From assembly GCA_027017025.1 (NCBI GenBank), contig JALURH010000235.1, positions 1 to 7,298 on the forward strand: a stretch of DNA of 7,298 bases, written 5' to 3'. The translations under genes were made by a program, and so were the position numbers. The notes under the pieces were generated by a model that did no database searches, had not been told where the DNA came from, and saw only the letters and a list, made by a program, of their open reading frames with translations. This document shows positions 1 to 5,648 of the stretch, in pieces; position 1 is the stretch's first letter, and each line of letters starts with the position of its first letter. This DNA comes from Thermofilaceae archaeon (GTDB lineage Archaea; Thermoproteota; Thermoprotei; Thermofilales; Thermofilaceae).

Positions 1-1
1 A

Positions 2-76
2 ATTGCTCACGAATACAGTGCCTGGAGGAAACGCAGAATAGCTAGAGGTATAGTTAAGCCTACAACCACTGAGTAA
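2..76 (+). CDS. C-terminal end of an unidentified basic protein (partial)
   Basis: The only frame open from the left edge encodes 24 residues, beginning IAHEYSAWRKRR and ending KPTTTE, before a TAA stop at 74-76; the other two plus-strand frames are closed by TAG stops near positions 39-45. The tail is rich in Arg and Lys, which would fit a nucleic-acid-binding or ribosome-associated protein, but the piece is too short to place in a family and I do not recognise it. A T-rich tract begins 20 bp after the stop, which supports this being a real gene end. It is separated by 89 bp from the recombinase-like gene downstream and is probably not in the same transcript. Confidence 0.6.
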   Translation: MAHEYSAWRKRRIARGIVKPTTTE

Positions 77-95
77 TTTTCTTCATAAATCAAAA

Positions 96-108
96 TTTAT
101 TTTTCTTT
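96..108 (+). terminator. T-rich putative archaeal terminator
   Basis: TTTATTTTTCTTT lies shortly after the stop codon at 76, with another TTTT run at 77-80. Archaeal transcription commonly ends in T-tracts without a hairpin, and no strong stem precedes this one. It would end the transcript of the truncated gene on the left. The same AT-rich stretch (77-165) must also contain the promoter of the next gene, so part of it could be promoter sequence instead. Confidence 0.45.
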
Positions 109-120
109 ACCATTAATTTC

Positions 121-160
121 TTAAAGTACTAGTCTAGATATTCTTTGGTGTCTTAAATAA
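121..160 (+). promoter_or_regulatory. Candidate promoter region of the RadA-paralog gene
   Basis: Two TATA-like archaeal elements can be seen: TTAAAGTA at 121-128, which would place a transcription start near 150, and CTTAAATAAG at 152-161, which would place one near 182. The first would give a short leader containing GAGGG (161-165). The second would put the start inside the annotated coding region and would favour the GTG at 193 as a nearly leaderless start. The sequence alone does not decide between them. Confidence 0.35.
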
Positions 161-165
161 GAGGG

Positions 166-981
166 TTGAAGAAGTTAGTAGCTGACAAATACGTGTTATA
201 TTTGTCGCCAAACACTGTACTAGATATTTTAGGTATCAATAGACCTCATATATATCCTTCTGTAGCCATAGCTGCCTCCAATATAACTTTAAGCTCCGAG
301 TTTATTAGTACTGGTGTTCGTGCTTTGGATGATTTGTTGGAGGGTGGTGTTGAGGTTGGTAGTATTACTGAGTTTATTGGTGAGTTTGGTGCTGGTAAGA
401 CTCAGATTTGTCACCAACTTGCTGTTATGGTTCAATTCCCCAGAGATGAGGGGGGGCTAGATGCACGTGCACTCTACATAGATGCCGAGGGAACATTTAG
501 GCCAGAAAGAATAATACAAATAGCTAGGTACAGAGGACAAGACCCAGAAAAAACACTAGAAAACATAATATACGCAAGAGCATACAACAGCGACCACCTA
601 CTTATGATACTCAAGAGTATTGCTAATTTAATAAAAGATGCTAACATAAAGCTGATAATACTTGATGGATTTACTACTCTTCCAAGGAGGGAATATGGCC
701 AAGATATCAGGCAGGCTAGGAACTATATCTGGAACATAGGTTATAACCTGTGGGAACTTCAAAGAATGAGTGTGGCTATCGTATTATCAAACCAGGTAAT
801 ATATTATTCCGGGAGAATAAGACCGGCTGGAGGGAGAGTCGCTGACGGCTTCGCCACCCATAGGGTATTTATAGAGAAGATGGGGGAAGGCCTAAGAAAA
901 GCATCTATTATATGTAGCCCCAATTTGGGGAAAAATGAAGCTCTTTTCCATATATTCGAAGGTGGCGTAATCGATGTTTAG
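166..981 (+). CDS. RadA/RAD51-family recombinase paralog with intact ATPase core
   Basis: RecA-fold ATPase of the archaeal RadA group, expected to bind ATP and act in recombinational repair, probably as an accessory paralog rather than the main strand-exchange protein. Seen: FISTGVRALDDLLEGG at about 46-61; Walker A GEFGAGKT at 72-79; the catalytic-Glu segment YIDAEGTFRPERI with Glu108; YARAYNSDH; Walker B LIILDGF with Asp167 (canonical RadA has Asp-Ser here); an SNQV motif and the PAGG of a shortened L2 loop. Canonical RadA has about 320-350 residues; this has 271. Only about half of the N-terminal helix-hairpin-helix remains (SPNTVLDILGI), and I see no F-x-x-A filament motif in the short linker. 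The start is uncertain: TTG at 166 directly abuts GAGGG, there is an in-frame stop at 154-156, and the next options are GTG 193 and TTG 202; the first in-frame ATG is codon 88. Codon usage changes sharply inside the gene (see findings). It overlaps the next RecA-fold gene by 8 bp. Confidence 0.88.
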   Translation: MKKLVADKYVLYLSPNTVLDILGINRPHIYPSVAIAASNITLSSEFISTGVRALDDLLEGGVEVGSITEFIGEFGAGKTQICHQLAVMVQFPRDEGGLDARALYIDAEGTFRPERIIQIARYRGQDPEKTLENIIYARAYNSDHLLMILKSIANLIKDANIKLIILDGFTTLPRREYGQDIRQARNYIWNIGYNLWELQRMSVAIVLSNQVIYYSGRIRPAGGRVADGFATHRVFIEKMGEGLRKASIICSPNLGKNEALFHIFEGGVIDV

Positions 982-1606
982 ACTAGATATAAGTGCTATT
1001 GATGAAGTTCTGCCTCAAAATAAGGGTATTTTAATGGAGATATCTGGTAGCTCTGGAAGCGGGAGAACACAATTTCTATTCCATATAGCTGCGTCATGTA
1101 TAGTTAATCAAGTTAAAGTGCTTTTTATAGATCTTCCAGGCACCTTTAGGATATCACGTATACTTGAGATAGTTGAAAATAGGTATGATCTAGGGAGGGA
1201 TAATATTACTTTAGATATCTTAAAGGTTATTAGGGTGAGGTCTTGGGAACAAATGGTTTCAGCGCTAGTTAATAGGGAAATAGATGTCTTCCTTATAGAT
1301 TCTATACATAAGGTATTACCTGAGCCGAGAAACATAAATGAGACTAGAACTTACTACAGTCGTCTATCACTACTATTAAATCAACTTTTGCTTCTGGCCG
1401 AGAAAGGATATATCAACATAGTTACTACATATTGGAGCGGAAAAAGATTTTTCGCTGACCCCTATTTATCATTTTACTGGACTCATAGAATCCTCCTGGA
1501 GAGAAACGGTAAAAACATTAAAGCCAAAATTATCTATCCAGTTAGGAAGACTGTTATCCTAGAGCTAGGTCCCTGGGGGTTTAGGAGTAAAGAACGTAGC
1601 AGTTAG
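974..1606 (+). CDS. RadB-like RecA-fold paralog with degenerate ATPase site
   Basis: A 210-residue protein that is only a RecA/RadB-type core, with no N-terminal DNA-binding domain. The fold can be followed by motif: a Walker A-like GSSGSGRT at 25-32, FIDLPGTFRISRI at 51-63 matching the RadA segment YIDTEGTFRPERI, and a Walker B-like VFLIDSI with Asp109. Two catalytic positions are lost: the P-loop lysine is Arg31, and the catalytic glutamate is Pro55. By family knowledge such changes abolish or greatly weaken ATP hydrolysis, so I infer a structural or regulatory role, probably as a heteromeric partner of the overlapping upstream RadA paralog, much like paired eukaryotic RAD51 paralogs. The ATG at 974 is preceded by GGTGG at 961-965 (8-nt spacing) and lies inside the end of the upstream gene, so translation is likely coupled. 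Its 3' end overlaps 42 bp of a convergent small gene. Confidence 0.82.
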   Translation: MFRLDISAIDEVLPQNKGILMEISGSSGSGRTQFLFHIAASCIVNQVKVLFIDLPGTFRISRILEIVENRYDLGRDNITLDILKVIRVRSWEQMVSALVNREIDVFLIDSIHKVLPEPRNINETRTYYSRLSLLLNQLLLLAEKGYINIVTTYWSGKRFFADPYLSFYWTHRILLERNGKNIKAKIIYPVRKTVILELGPWGFRSKERSS

Positions 1607-1786
1607 TGACCATAAGAATATTGTTAAAGATAAAGCCATTAGGAGTAAACGAAAATTATCTATCCTCAATATCCTGTAGAGTAAATATAGTATTGTTATA
1701 ATTAGCAAAATACCTAGTATGGGATTAAGCCTAAATATCCCCAGAAATACTCCTAATAGTGCTGAAATAACTATAATCCATCTCAT
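1565..1786 (-). CDS. Small membrane protein, about three transmembrane helices, unknown function
   Basis: A 73-residue protein I do not recognise. It is strongly hydrophobic with the layout of a real membrane protein: segment 3-17 (WIIVISALLGVFLGI), Arg19, segment 21-37 (NPILGILLIITILYLLY), a charged loop RILRIDNFR, segment about 47-66 (LLLMALSLTIFLWSLTATFF), then a short KPPGT tail. Positive residues lie in the loops. Nothing else is coded on the plus strand between 1607 and 1817, so this is not the shadow of another gene there. It reads convergently into the last 42 bp of the RadB-like gene and is divergent from rqcH, with starts 31 bp apart. No Shine-Dalgarno is visible, but a TATA-like box sits at leaderless distance. 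It is short and lacks homology evidence, so it could still be a chance frame. Confidence 0.55.
   Translation of the reverse strand: MRWIIVISALLGVFLGIFRLNPILGILLIITILYLLYRILRIDNFRLLLMALSLTIFLWSLTATFFTPKPPGT
1771..1777 (+). promoter_or_regulatory. Weak TATA-like candidate for the rqcH operon
   Basis: CTATAAT sits about 47 bp upstream of the rqcH ATG and would place a transcription start near 1800, leaving a short leader that still contains the GGAGG at 1806-1810. It lies inside the first codons of the divergent small gene. The match to an archaeal TATA box is modest and there are other AT-rich candidates, such as TAAATAT near 1732. Confidence 0.22.
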
Positions 1787-1805
1787 TGCAATAAGTAAAA
1801 ATCGT

Positions 1806-1810
1806 GGAGG
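1806..1810 (+). promoter_or_regulatory. Shine-Dalgarno site that fixes the rqcH start
   Basis: GGAGG lies 7 nt before the ATG at 1818. It decides for this start over the upstream in-frame ATG at 1719, which has no comparable site. Confidence 0.8.
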
Positions 1811-1811
1811 C

Positions 1812-1819
1812 TTAAATAT
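1812..1819 (-). promoter_or_regulatory. TATA-like box for the minus-strand small membrane protein
   Basis: Read on the minus strand the sequence is ATATTTAA, followed by G. Its centre is about 29 bp upstream of the minus-strand ATG at 1786, close to the 25-27 bp expected between a TATA box and the start of a leaderless archaeal transcript. It coincides with the translation start of rqcH on the other strand, so chance AT-richness cannot be ruled out. Confidence 0.35.
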
Positions 1820-3761
1820 GTCATCAAAGAAGAGCCTAACTTCGCTTGATTTGGCTAAGCTACTAAGTTATCTAAAAATCATTGAGGGATGTAAAGTTGT
1901 AAATATCTATGGTATAGGGGAAAACTTCTTTTTCAAATTTCTACACCCAGAAGGATACCTCTGGTTGGCATTTAATCCAAGAGTCGGGTTATTTATAACA
2001 ACTAAAATACCTCAATTTAATAGGATACCTACGAGTTTCATCAGATCACTAAGAAAAAACGTAAGAAACTCTTATGTGAAATCTATTTACCAAGTTAACT
2101 TAGATCGTATATTAACTTTAACGCTAGAAGATGGGCATAAAATAATCTTCGAGTCAGTAAGAGAAGGAAACCTTATTCTCCTAGGGGAGAATGATAAAAT
2201 AAAGCTTGCATTTAGAGAGAAGAAGATGCGAGATAGGATTATAAAACGAGGAATAAAATATGTTCCCCCTCCTATACATGGGTTCGATCCATTGATTTTA
2301 AATCCAGAAGATATTGTACTAAAACCGTCTAATAGAGAATATAAATCAAAAAACATTCTATCTATCTTTCTCAAAAGGATAAATGTGCCGGGAGAAGTCA
2401 TAGCTGAGGCTATCTTTAGATCTGGCCTAAATCCTCTAGAGAATATAAAAAAGATATGGGACAGAGACGATCTTGAAAATATAACCTATACAATAATTTC
2501 TAATATTAAGAATCTATATTTAGAAGCATTAACTGAAAATAGATGTTATATAACGGTTAAAGGTTCTGAGATAATAGGTGTATATCCATTTGAACCAAAA
2601 CATTTAGGCAGATTTGAGGAAGGCAAAAATTTTATGGAAGAAGTAGATAGATATTTCTCTAAAATTATTATAGAAAATATTAAGGAAACACTAAAAGAGC
2701 TGAGAGGAAAGCCATCCAGAGATAAAATAAAAGAATTAATAGAAGAATATCGGGAAAAAGCTAAATCTTTCAGAAAGAAAGCCCAAATAATTATGGAAAA
2801 TATTTCATTTATAGACAATATAATAAATGAATATAGATTGTTAAGAGATATGAAATATAGATGGGAGGAAATAGAAGAAAAAATGAAGAAAAGACGTGTA
2901 CTAAGTATTGATCACAAGAAATATAGGTTACTTCTAGAGCTTAAAGATGAGATTATTGAAATAGACGCCACGTTATCTGCAGCCAAAAATGCAGAAAGAA
3001 TATATGAACGCGCTAAGGTTTTGGAGGAAAAACTAGGAAGGGCACTAAGGCACCTAAAACAGGTAGGAAGTCTCGAAGAATCCATTAAAACACCTGTAGA
3101 AGCCATTACTTTTAGAAGAGCAGAAAAAGGTAGGTGGTACGAGCAGTATAGATACTTTATTTCAAGCGAAGGGGTCTTAGTAGTTGGAGGGAAGAATGCA
3201 AGCCAGAATGAGATACTGGTCAGAAAATATCTGAGACCAAATGATCTATTTTTTCACGCAGATATCTATGGAGGCCCAGTGGTAATAGTAAAAATTGAGG
3301 ATAAAAATATAGGGGAGAAAACACTACACGAGGCAGCCCAATTTGCTGCCTGTTACTCTAGAGCATGGGAGGCAAACCTATATTCGATAGATGTATATTG
3401 GGTAAGAGGAGAACAAGTATCTAAGAAAGCTCCCAGTGGTGAGTACCTAGCAAAGGGAGCATTTATGATATATGGTAAAAGAAACTATATCAGGAATATT
3501 AGCCTTGATTTAGCTATAGGTGTAAGAGAGAATTTTGATATCATAGCTGCACCCCCCTCAGCTATAGAGAAACGCTGCATAGCCTTTGTACATATACAAC
3601 CCGGTAATATTCAAAGAGAATTTGGTGCTAAGAAAATAGCCTCAATTTTATCAAGATTATTGAATCATAAAATCTCTGCTAATAGTATAGCCAAACTTCT
3701 CCCTAAAGGAGGAATATACATAGTTCGGTATGAAAAGGTGGGTAAAGATGGTAACATTTAA
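1818..3761 (+). CDS. rqcH: RqcH / NFACT-family ribosome quality control protein
   Basis: Archaeal NFACT protein (Rqc2/NEMF/RqcH family), which binds large ribosomal subunits carrying stalled peptidyl-tRNA and, in bacteria, recruits Ala-tRNA to add C-terminal alanine tails. The 647 residues show the full layout: NFACT-N at about 1-270, with the Asp96-Arg97 pair in NLDRIL that matches the tRNA-binding DR motif of bacterial RqcH, REGNLILL, KYVPPP and a helix-hairpin-helix-like GEVIAEAIFRSGLNP; a long charged coiled-coil arm at about 273-422; NFACT-R at about 431-545, with WYEQYRYFISSEG, VVGGKNASQNEILVRKYL and HADI at 480-483; and a short C-terminal part at about 546-647 with the HIQPG segment. 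I chose ATG 1818 because GGAGG at 1806-1810 lies 7 nt upstream; an open frame extends to an ATG at 1719, but those 33 codons lack family similarity and run antisense to the small membrane gene. It is the first gene of a tight six-gene cluster. Confidence 0.93.
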   Translation: MSSKKSLTSLDLAKLLSYLKIIEGCKVVNIYGIGENFFFKFLHPEGYLWLAFNPRVGLFITTKIPQFNRIPTSFIRSLRKNVRNSYVKSIYQVNLDRILTLTLEDGHKIIFESVREGNLILLGENDKIKLAFREKKMRDRIIKRGIKYVPPPIHGFDPLILNPEDIVLKPSNREYKSKNILSIFLKRINVPGEVIAEAIFRSGLNPLENIKKIWDRDDLENITYTIISNIKNLYLEALTENRCYITVKGSEIIGVYPFEPKHLGRFEEGKNFMEEVDRYFSKIIIENIKETLKELRGKPSRDKIKELIEEYREKAKSFRKKAQIIMENISFIDNIINEYRLLRDMKYRWEEIEEKMKKRRVLSIDHKKYRLLLELKDEIIEIDATLSAAKNAERIYERAKVLEEKLGRALRHLKQVGSLEESIKTPVEAITFRRAEKGRWYEQYRYFISSEGVLVVGGKNASQNEILVRKYLRPNDLFFHADIYGGPVVIVKIEDKNIGEKTLHEAAQFAACYSRAWEANLYSIDVYWVRGEQVSKKAPSGEYLAKGAFMIYGKRNYIRNISLDLAIGVRENFDIIAAPPSAIEKRCIAFVHIQPGNIQREFGAKKIASILSRLLNHKISANSIAKLLPKGGIYIVRYEKVGKDGNI

Positions 3762-4524
3762 GGAAGCCTTAGAGGAAATACCAACAGTATCTAGGAATTC
3801 TCTATATGATGTAATTTCAGAGTTTACTAGAAAAAATGTCTTCGTTATAAATGTAGACGGTAAGATAGTAACTCAGGATAATATTTTAAAAATTCTTTCA
3901 AGTAAGTTAAGTTTTAAAAAGATTAAAGAGGCAAAGTGTCAAGAACAAACGAATCTACCAGTGGTAAACATAAAGTCTGGGTTAAGGAGAGTTATAGTTA
4001 AAATGCTACGGGAAAGGACGAAATATGTTCTAGTGAAGGATAGAGGAGAGATTATTGGCGTTATCTCACCACGAAGTCTTTTCCGTGCTCTTCTACGAGG
4101 TGTATATGAGAGTGATATGAGAAATATACTGAGGAGATATGGAGGGAAATTTTTTGCACCAAATACTACGGTGATCGGCGTAATTAAAAGATTAGATAAA
4201 CATGGCGTTCTATGTGGTGTTTCTAGATATAAAGGAAGATTTAGGGGGATAGTAACAACTACTGCGCTCTTCAAATATCTATTAGAAGTCCTAGAGAAAG
4301 GATTCGGAGAGGGATTTTACTATGAATCTTCACTAGCTGATATAAAGTTAGATACAAATGCTATCATAATCTATCCACAGGAAGATTTTACAAAGTTTAT
4401 CAATATATTATCTGAAAAAGGATTTGGGGCAATATTAAATGAAAAAATGAACATAATACACTTTATCGATGATAAAGGTTTACTTAATTATTCCATAGAG
4501 ATATTATCTAGGAGGGTGTTCTAA
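3748..4524 (+). CDS. Tandem CBS-domain protein (four divergent repeats)
   Basis: 258-residue soluble protein that reads as four CBS-like repeats, that is, two Bateman modules. Repeat 1 is about 1-55 (FVINVDGKIVTQDNILKIL); repeat 2 about 70-120 (YVLVKDRGEIIGVISPRSLF), the clearest; repeat 3 about 125-182 (YKGRFRGIVTTTALFKYLLE); repeat 4 about 195-256, the most eroded. CBS pairs usually bind adenosyl nucleotides (AMP, ATP, SAM) and regulate a partner; no enzyme domain is attached here, so a sensor or adaptor role is inferred and the ligand is unknown. The ATG at 3748 is chosen because GGTG at 3737-3740 lies 7 nt upstream; an in-frame ATG at 3730 would add MKRWVK without a good site. Either way the start overlaps the end of rqcH (14 bp with the chosen start), implying coupled translation. 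Confidence 0.72.
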   Translation: MVTFKEALEEIPTVSRNSLYDVISEFTRKNVFVINVDGKIVTQDNILKILSSKLSFKKIKEAKCQEQTNLPVVNIKSGLRRVIVKMLRERTKYVLVKDRGEIIGVISPRSLFRALLRGVYESDMRNILRRYGGKFFAPNTTVIGVIKRLDKHGVLCGVSRYKGRFRGIVTTTALFKYLLEVLEKGFGEGFYYESSLADIKLDTNAIIIYPQEDFTKFINILSEKGFGAILNEKMNIIHFIDDKGLLNYSIEILSRRVF

Positions 4525-4527
4525 TCC

Positions 4528-5019
4528 GTGGATAGAATTATAATAGCCAACGGCATGCTAGGGCGAGAAGCTAGGTGGTTAAGAATACTAGGTCTACAAG
4601 TGATATATAAGCCAGATTTAGGCGATGAGGAACTATTAGAATTAGCTGGGAAAAATAATGGGGTTCTATTAACGAGAGATAAAGCGCTAGCAAATAAAGC
4701 TAAAAATAAGAATATTAATGTAATAGTAGTTCCGCAACAACCTATCTATAGAACTCTAGCTTTCCTCTCTAAGAATCTTAATTTTCCCTTAGAAATAGAT
4801 TTTAATAAGACTAGATGTCCACTCTGTGGGGAGAAACTCGAGAGAATAAAAGAAGATACGATTAAGGATAAATTGCCCTATAAGGTAGCAAAATGCTCTA
4901 AAATATTCTTTAAGTGTAAAGGATGTGGACATATTTATTGGGTGGGGTCACATATTAGAGAAATGAATAAGATACTCAATAAATCGAGGGCGATAATATA
5001 TGGAAAAACTATCACTTAA
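4528..5019 (+). CDS. Mut7-C family PIN-like RNase with C-terminal zinc ribbon
   Basis: 163-residue archaeal Mut7-C (formerly DUF82) protein, a PIN-like nuclease fold expected to act on RNA. The N-terminal half has the family pattern GMLGREARWLRILG at 9-22, then an acidic DEEL at 33-36 and LLTRD with Asp51. The C-terminal half has a zinc ribbon with CPLC (Cys97, Cys100) and CKGC (Cys130, Cys133) and the family signature YWVGSH at 137-142. The family's usual first active-site aspartate, just before G-M-L-G, is Asn8 here (codon AAC), so activity may be reduced or changed. The GTG start at 4528 has GGAGGGTG at 4511-4518 with 9-nt spacing. It begins 3 bp after the CBS gene and overlaps the AMMECR1 gene by 20 bp, so all three are surely co-transcribed. 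Confidence 0.87.
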   Translation: MDRIIIANGMLGREARWLRILGLQVIYKPDLGDEELLELAGKNNGVLLTRDKALANKAKNKNINVIVVPQQPIYRTLAFLSKNLNFPLEIDFNKTRCPLCGEKLERIKEDTIKDKLPYKVAKCSKIFFKCKGCGHIYWVGSHIREMNKILNKSRAIIYGKTIT

Positions 5020-5647
5020 TGAGGGAATGTTTCTAGTAAAGCTTTCAAGAAAAGCTGTAGAAAAATACTTAATGGAGGGAGAAATTATATCTCCACCTAA
5101 AGATACCCCTGAGAAATTGAGGGAAAAATATGGGGTATTTGTAACTCTTGAAAAAATAATTGCAGATTATATTTCCGGGGAGGTTACTAGGACTCTTAGA
5201 GGATGTATAGGATATCCTGAGCCAACGTATCCCCTTGTTGAAGCTACTATTGATGCAGCAATCGCTGCTGCGACTAAAGATCCTCGTTTTCCTCCTGTAA
5301 GACCAATTGAGCTAAAGGATATAATATTTGAGGTAAGCATCTTAACTCCTCCTAAACTAGTTAGGTATAACTCACCGGATGAGTTAAAGAATACAATTGA
5401 AATAGGTAAAGATGGTATAATTATTGAATCAGGTATAATGAGGGGGCTTCTTTTACCTCAAGTTCCAGTTGAGTATAATTGGAGTGTAGAGGAGTTCCTT
5501 GATAACGCGTGTTTAAAAGCAGGACTTCGACCCAATATTTGGAGAGAGGGAACTGTTAACGTATATATCTTTCAAGCACAAATATTTGCTGAGATAGTAC
5601 CAAATGGGGAGGTAATAGAAAGGGTACTTACGGTAGGGAAAAAATAG
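5000..5647 (+). CDS. AMMECR1-family protein
   Basis: 215-residue protein of the AMMECR1 family, found from archaea to human, with no settled biochemical function; in many archaea and bacteria it occurs with or fused to Memo-like and radical SAM proteins. Family hallmarks are plain: LNEGMFLVKLSRKAVEKYL at the start, the signature LRGCIGY at 66-72 with the conserved Cys69, ATKDPRFPPV at 91-100, EVSILTPP at 111-118, and GLLLPQVPVEYNW at 149-161. The length is normal. The ATG at 5000 has GAGGG at 4986-4990 (9-nt spacing) and overlaps the nuclease gene by 20 bp; a second in-frame ATG at 5027 would cut into the conserved N-terminus and has its GAGGG too close. No Memo or radical SAM partner is seen in this window. 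The next gene starts 1 bp after its stop. Confidence 0.93.
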   Translation: MEKLSLNEGMFLVKLSRKAVEKYLMEGEIISPPKDTPEKLREKYGVFVTLEKIIADYISGEVTRTLRGCIGYPEPTYPLVEATIDAAIAAATKDPRFPPVRPIELKDIIFEVSILTPPKLVRYNSPDELKNTIEIGKDGIIIESGIMRGLLLPQVPVEYNWSVEEFLDNACLKAGLRPNIWREGTVNVYIFQAQIFAEIVPNGEVIERVLTVGKK

Positions 5648-5648
5648 G

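Noticed and set aside
77..165. Possible small RNA (C/D box or similar) in the gap before the RadA paralog
   Set aside because: No RUGAUGA/CUGA boxes or stable stem were seen; the AT-rich stretch is adequately explained by a terminator and a promoter.
450..456. Run of seven G residues in the RadA paralog, a possible slippage or phase-variation site
   Set aside because: The frame is continuous across it and the encoded Glu-Gly-Gly-Leu matches the family. Similar runs of six occur at 3552-3557 and 6534-6539, so it is not exceptional here.
918..930. Perfect short palindrome CCCCAATTTGGGG
   Set aside because: It lies inside coding sequence for the conserved Ser-Pro-Asn-Leu-Gly segment, has no T-run that would make it a terminator, and 6-bp arms can arise by chance.
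1719..1817. Upstream extension of rqcH from the ATG at 1719
   Set aside because: No ribosome site, no resemblance to the NFACT N-terminus, and antisense to the probable small membrane gene; the ATG at 1818 has a well-spaced GGAGG.
2087..2401. Minus-strand open frame of 104 codons within rqcH
   Set aside because: It is the shadow of a strongly supported gene; its protein is Ser/Phe/Ile-rich without family features or a plausible start context.
3939..4274. Minus-strand open frame of 111 codons opposite the CBS gene
   Set aside because: It lies fully within a supported gene in an operon, with no ribosome site or recognisable motif.
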